Shown here one piece after another: positions 60,180 to 64,000 of a DNA stretch of 64,000 nt (positions within the stretch are counted from its first letter, which is position 1; each line of letters opens with the position of its first letter). The stretch is taken from contig QEYB01000093.1 of the NCBI GenBank assembly GCA_017562135.1, positions 124,001 to 188,000 on the forward strand. The letters are read 5' to 3'. The translations under genes were made by a program, and so were the position numbers. A model generated the notes under the pieces. That model was not told the origin of the DNA, did not search any database, and worked only from the letters and a program-made list of their open reading frames with translations. The stretch is from Dipylidium caninum (Eukaryota; Platyhelminthes; Cestoda; Cyclophyllidea; Dipylidiidae).

Positions 60180-61364
60180 CGAGCTGCAAGATGTGACACG
60201 CTACTCTATTCCTCTTATAGCAAAAGACTTGAAATTAAATTAGTGTTGGAAATTTCCTTCAATTGCCTTTTACTACCCTCATTTGGAAGCATTTCAGGTG
60301 GTACTGCCTCCCGAGGGAGACGGTGGAGCAGGGAGCTCTGCAACAAATTGTGAGACTCTTTACCACTTCATGAATCATACAAGTACTAATTCACCCCAAA
60401 AACGTCTCTGAAGGAAGGAAATTGTGGTAAGCATTGTAACCTTTGTCTTGTAGTTCATTAAAAGCGCCACATTGCTCGGCATGATCAGAGCCCTTCAATG
60501 CCATTTAGCGCGAATTCACGAATTCGTGACGGTGGAGGCGCAACTAGTTCTCAAACAAACTGTCACCCACGATGTTCCAGATAAAGTTGTGTTAGAGGAC
60601 GTGTCCTACCGCATCTAAACACGTCCGACGAAGCCTTTCGGCGCCATGTAGCTGCGAGGTCACCTCGTTGTCACGCGCGAAACAGGCAACCAGTGTCGAC
60701 AACCTTCTCACCGAGTGAACTAGAAATTACTTAATAGATGAAGGCGGTTTCTTTTCCACCAATTAAGGTGTGGAGCCCTCCGGTTGCGTGTTGCAGCCAT
60801 TCTCTTAACTGACCCTCGGCGCGAACCAATGTCAGATGTCGTTTTAGATCCTGTTAGGCGACTGCAGCGCGTAGTGCTACAGGAGAGCCTCTGCACATAC
60901 TCATGTGACTGAGGACGCACTGGCTACACAAATTTGACGCGTGCATGGCTACACCTCGCTGCCAAATGTAAACGCGTTGGGGCGTGAGATGGAACCACAC
61001 TTGACGTTTAATGGCATTCCTGGAAACGCCGCCATGAGATATTTATGGAGTTGCGAACAGCGGCTATTAGACTGTGTTTCAAGTTAACAGGTCGGTAGAG
61101 GCCGAAATAATGGAAATCCGCGAGGCCTGACTCTCAGTTGTCGCCTTCGTTTGCGTACCTCGTGAGAGGAGTCATGGGAGATGGCGAGAAGTTAAAACGA
61201 GACGCCGAAGCGTTTGTGTCTCTAGTCTAGGCCGGAGATTAGGGTCCGCAGACCCCGAAACCATTTGACGTTTCATTCGTGCGATGAGAATTCACACCTC
61301 CGGGTTCAATGTGGCTTCCACCGCCATCCTCACTTATTTCCAGCACTGAAAGGCTCCTCTCCCT

Positions 61365-61374
61365 CCCCCCCCCC
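61365..61374. repeat. Poly-C tract (10 nt)
   Basis: Ten consecutive C inside a CT-rich segment. Confidence 0.8.
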
Positions 61375-62223
61375 GATTGCCGTCGGGCAGTACTTCCCAC
61401 CACATTTCCAGTGGTTTCCATATCCGCTTCCATCAACGAAATGGACTTTCGGCGGGTTGATACTGCCCAATACACCTAATGTTACCTCGGTGAGTTGGCG
61501 AATTGAAAAGTTCGAGGTCCCTTTCAAAAAACTTCGGCCTCTTAAGAATAGACACCATTTTCAGTCGAGAGCCGCGCCCTAGCCGAGGTGCCGCCTTTTG
61601 CTGTTTGCTTGTTTACTTGCCTCAGTGAGCACGGAACCTCGCATCTGCTCGTGCCTCTCGAGTCCGTGTATTTGTGCTCGGTGAGTCCTCGCCCTTCGCA
61701 CTAGGATTGTTTCTAACTGAACGGTACAACACTAACCCTCTTATGTAGGGAAAGTCGCGGCTTGTGCTGTTTTAATCGCTACTTGTCCCTTAAAGCCCCC
61801 TTCCGCAATACACCTGCCAACGTTGAAGGACGCTATGGCCTTTGTCGTGATTCCTAACAGGCGCCGCTCACTAGTGTTATCCACTTATGACTTTACGGAA
61901 AACACTATTTGTTGACCTATTTTCTTCTCGTTCCAATTAGATGGACGCTCACATCACTACGGCTTCTCCACCAAACATCTCCACTTCCCATAGTTGCATT
62001 CGTCAAAACATTGCGTGGGCAGAACAACGAAGAGTTCTCTTTCATTTGCCTGTGCAACATACTCAGTTTATCAACCTGGCAGTGAATTTCGTATGGCCTG
62101 TGAAGTCGAAGGATGTTTTCAGAGCCTGGGGGATATTTAGCGTCAAGTGTCAACTCCCTCGCGGTCCTGGTAGCTCCTCCCCCAGCCTGCTTTAACCCCC
62201 CACCCCCATTCGGATGGCACCCA

Positions 62224-62240
62224 CTCCTCCTCCTCCTCCT
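62224..62240. repeat. (CTC)n trinucleotide repeat
   Basis: Uninterrupted CTC/TCC units within a C-rich segment. Confidence 0.85.
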
Positions 62241-64000
62241 GCGCCACCTTTCCACCTGTGAGAAGTCACACGATGGGGTGATAAGGCACGCCCGAGGGGG
62301 TGTAGTTTATCTGACGCAATCCAAATAACAACGACCACGTATTTACTTTACTCCTTACGATGTGAGATTGTGCAGACTCCAAATGTGTCATACTTTCCAT
62401 GAAGTCGTGCGCGAACACGTAAATAAAAGAGCGGCATCATTGTCTTGCCATTTGTTTATCTGACTTTCGTCACATTCGGGTTCCAAAGAGAGGTGCCGAT
62501 GTGACTAGCCATGATACAACTCATTGAGCAGAGCAACTGCCTGTCGAATCCAACAAGCTCGACGAGGAGAGTGCAGTCAAGTGCACGTTAGGACGTGGGC
62601 TAGAACCACTGTTTGGACAGGGGAGCAGGTCTCAGAGTATGCCTTTTCCCCACATAGGTCCCAGATGCGTGCTACGTCTGGCGCTCCCCCACTCCCCCCG
62701 CCCCATCTCACCGACGCCCCCTCCTCACCAATTTTGGTCGAAGGGGTCGTTCTGTCATATGCGCATGTCAGGTCGCACTTGTAAGAGATGAAAGTCAAGG
62801 CGTGCAGGTGTTGAGCATGTTGGTCACCACATTTGAAACCTGATGCTTATCAGGATGGGTCATACGAGGCGACACTTGCTGTGAATCAAGACACCTAGTG
62901 TTGGCTTAACTTTCACTTTCAGCTTTCAGCTTTGTAGTGGGATGCGGAAGCAGTGTTGGAGCCTGGTCCGCAATTTTAGCTTGAAACAACACCGGACAGC
63001 GGTCGTAGGGACTGGCGGCACTAGGGCGATTCGGCAATTTGCGGGCTGTGACTTTGTCCCCGGGCAAAGGGCTGAGGGGAGGAAGGAGAAGAATATGGGG
63101 AATTAGGGGTCAATTAATGAGCGGATAGCTCATGAAAGGCGAAACTAATTTCCCCCAAGGTTGATCAAAGATTTATACAATGCCAACAAAAAGGTAGTGT
63201 CGAGAGATTGCAAGTATAAATCTGGCCATATCTTGAACCCCCCCTAGAAAGGGCATTTTTCACCAGCCTCAGAGGGTGACAAGATTACATTCTCTGTGGA
63301 GAAATTTTAAACATCTCGTTAGCCCTAAGTAGAAGGACGCTAAAGTTGATGTCGGGTGGACTGCTTGTCATGCAAAAAGAGGATTTTGTCGGGGAATAGC
63401 AAACCTTCCCTTAATAGGGCGCTGGAAGGATGCACTCCGGAGAGAAGGAGAGAGAGAGAAAGATAGATTCCTTCCTGGCGGATAAAAAATTCATTTCCAT
63501 GAAGTGCTGTTCTCTTTTCTTCGTCTCGAATATGTACGCTAAATCGGTACGTAAAGCGGCCATTTTGACAGGTTCAGCGCACTTCAACTGTGTCCACACC
63601 ACCGGCATTTCTGTAAACGTCCCAACGATTGCGTCTGACAATCTTATGGAAAGACAGACCCATGAGTGACTCCGAATTCGCATGCCATCTCAGCCCATAC
63701 TTTAGAAAATTTTCTTAATCTTACAACTGAGTAGCTTTTCGTCTATCAGATAAATTCCATCCTCACGACTTTCATTCGCCCTCATACAATATTCGCAATG
63801 CGATGTACATTCCAATTTTTTTTACTGTTCTCTGACCACTCAATTGAATGATCAGGGCGAATAGGGGAGTCAGACCAGCTCGCCCCGCCCCACCTGACGG
63901 GTCATCTGTCCTATTGGAGCATGGCGAGGTGCGGCGAGGACTCAACCTCAGACGGCGAGACCAATGGGCGAGCTCAAGCGGGCCAGTCCGCCGAAGCCGC

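Larger units (their letters stand above)
58145..64000. other. GC-rich, gene-poor right flank
   Basis: No supportable gene. Many overlapping frames occur on both strands at 58.6-59.9 kb and 61-62.8 kb without domains. Simple repeats are listed separately. The vigilin 3' UTR should occupy the first few hundred bases. Diverged repeats are possible, but I recognised no transposon protein or terminal repeat. Confidence 0.5.

Overview
This window is eukaryotic nuclear DNA. Its genes are split by many GT-AG introns, several of them only about 27-38 nt long, and the encoded proteins are animal housekeeping families. Micro-introns next to ordinary introns, the gene set and the mixed AT/GC composition suggest a flatworm, most likely a tapeworm. 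That attribution is an inference. I saw no rRNA, tRNA, CRISPR array or bacterial-style operon, and no transposon with a recognisable protein.

Layout. 0.3-3.9 kb: a PPIL6-like cyclophilin (+) and a Vti1-type SNARE (-), converging tail to tail with about 150 bp between stop codons. 5.5-6.8 kb: a cathepsin L-like cysteine protease (+). 6.8-19 kb: a long, partly GC-rich stretch with no gene I can support. 19.0-22.4 kb: two small four-pass membrane proteins that are clear paralogues of each other, on opposite strands and tail to tail. 22.4-25.2 kb: mostly empty, with one weak orphan ORF. 25.2-30.0 kb: a complete 10-exon PLAA/Doa1 gene (-). 32.0-46.6 kb: a very large UBR1/UBR2-type N-recognin E3 ligase gene (-) of about 34 exons. 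48.2-58.1 kb: three plus-strand RNA/ribosome genes in a row: LARP6-like, NSA2 and vigilin. 58.2-64 kb: GC-rich DNA without a supportable gene.

Two functional themes stand out. The minus-strand pair UBR1/2 and PLAA both act in ubiquitin-dependent turnover: substrate recognition by an E3 ligase, and p97/Cdc48-linked ubiquitin handling. The plus-strand trio LARP6, NSA2 and vigilin all act on RNA or ribosomes. Nothing in the sequence shows that either group is co-transcribed.

The most checkable anomalies are as follows. NSA2 carries an apparent one-base deletion that breaks an otherwise full-length 260-codon frame. LARP6 has a candidate 27-nt intron. Vigilin has a GC-AG intron. NSA2 has an intron directly after the ATG. 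The two four-pass proteins form a local duplicated family. Exon coordinates for PLAA, vigilin, LARP6, NSA2, VTI1 and the cathepsin were placed by hand from splice sites and reading-frame phase; those of the UBR gene are partly approximate.
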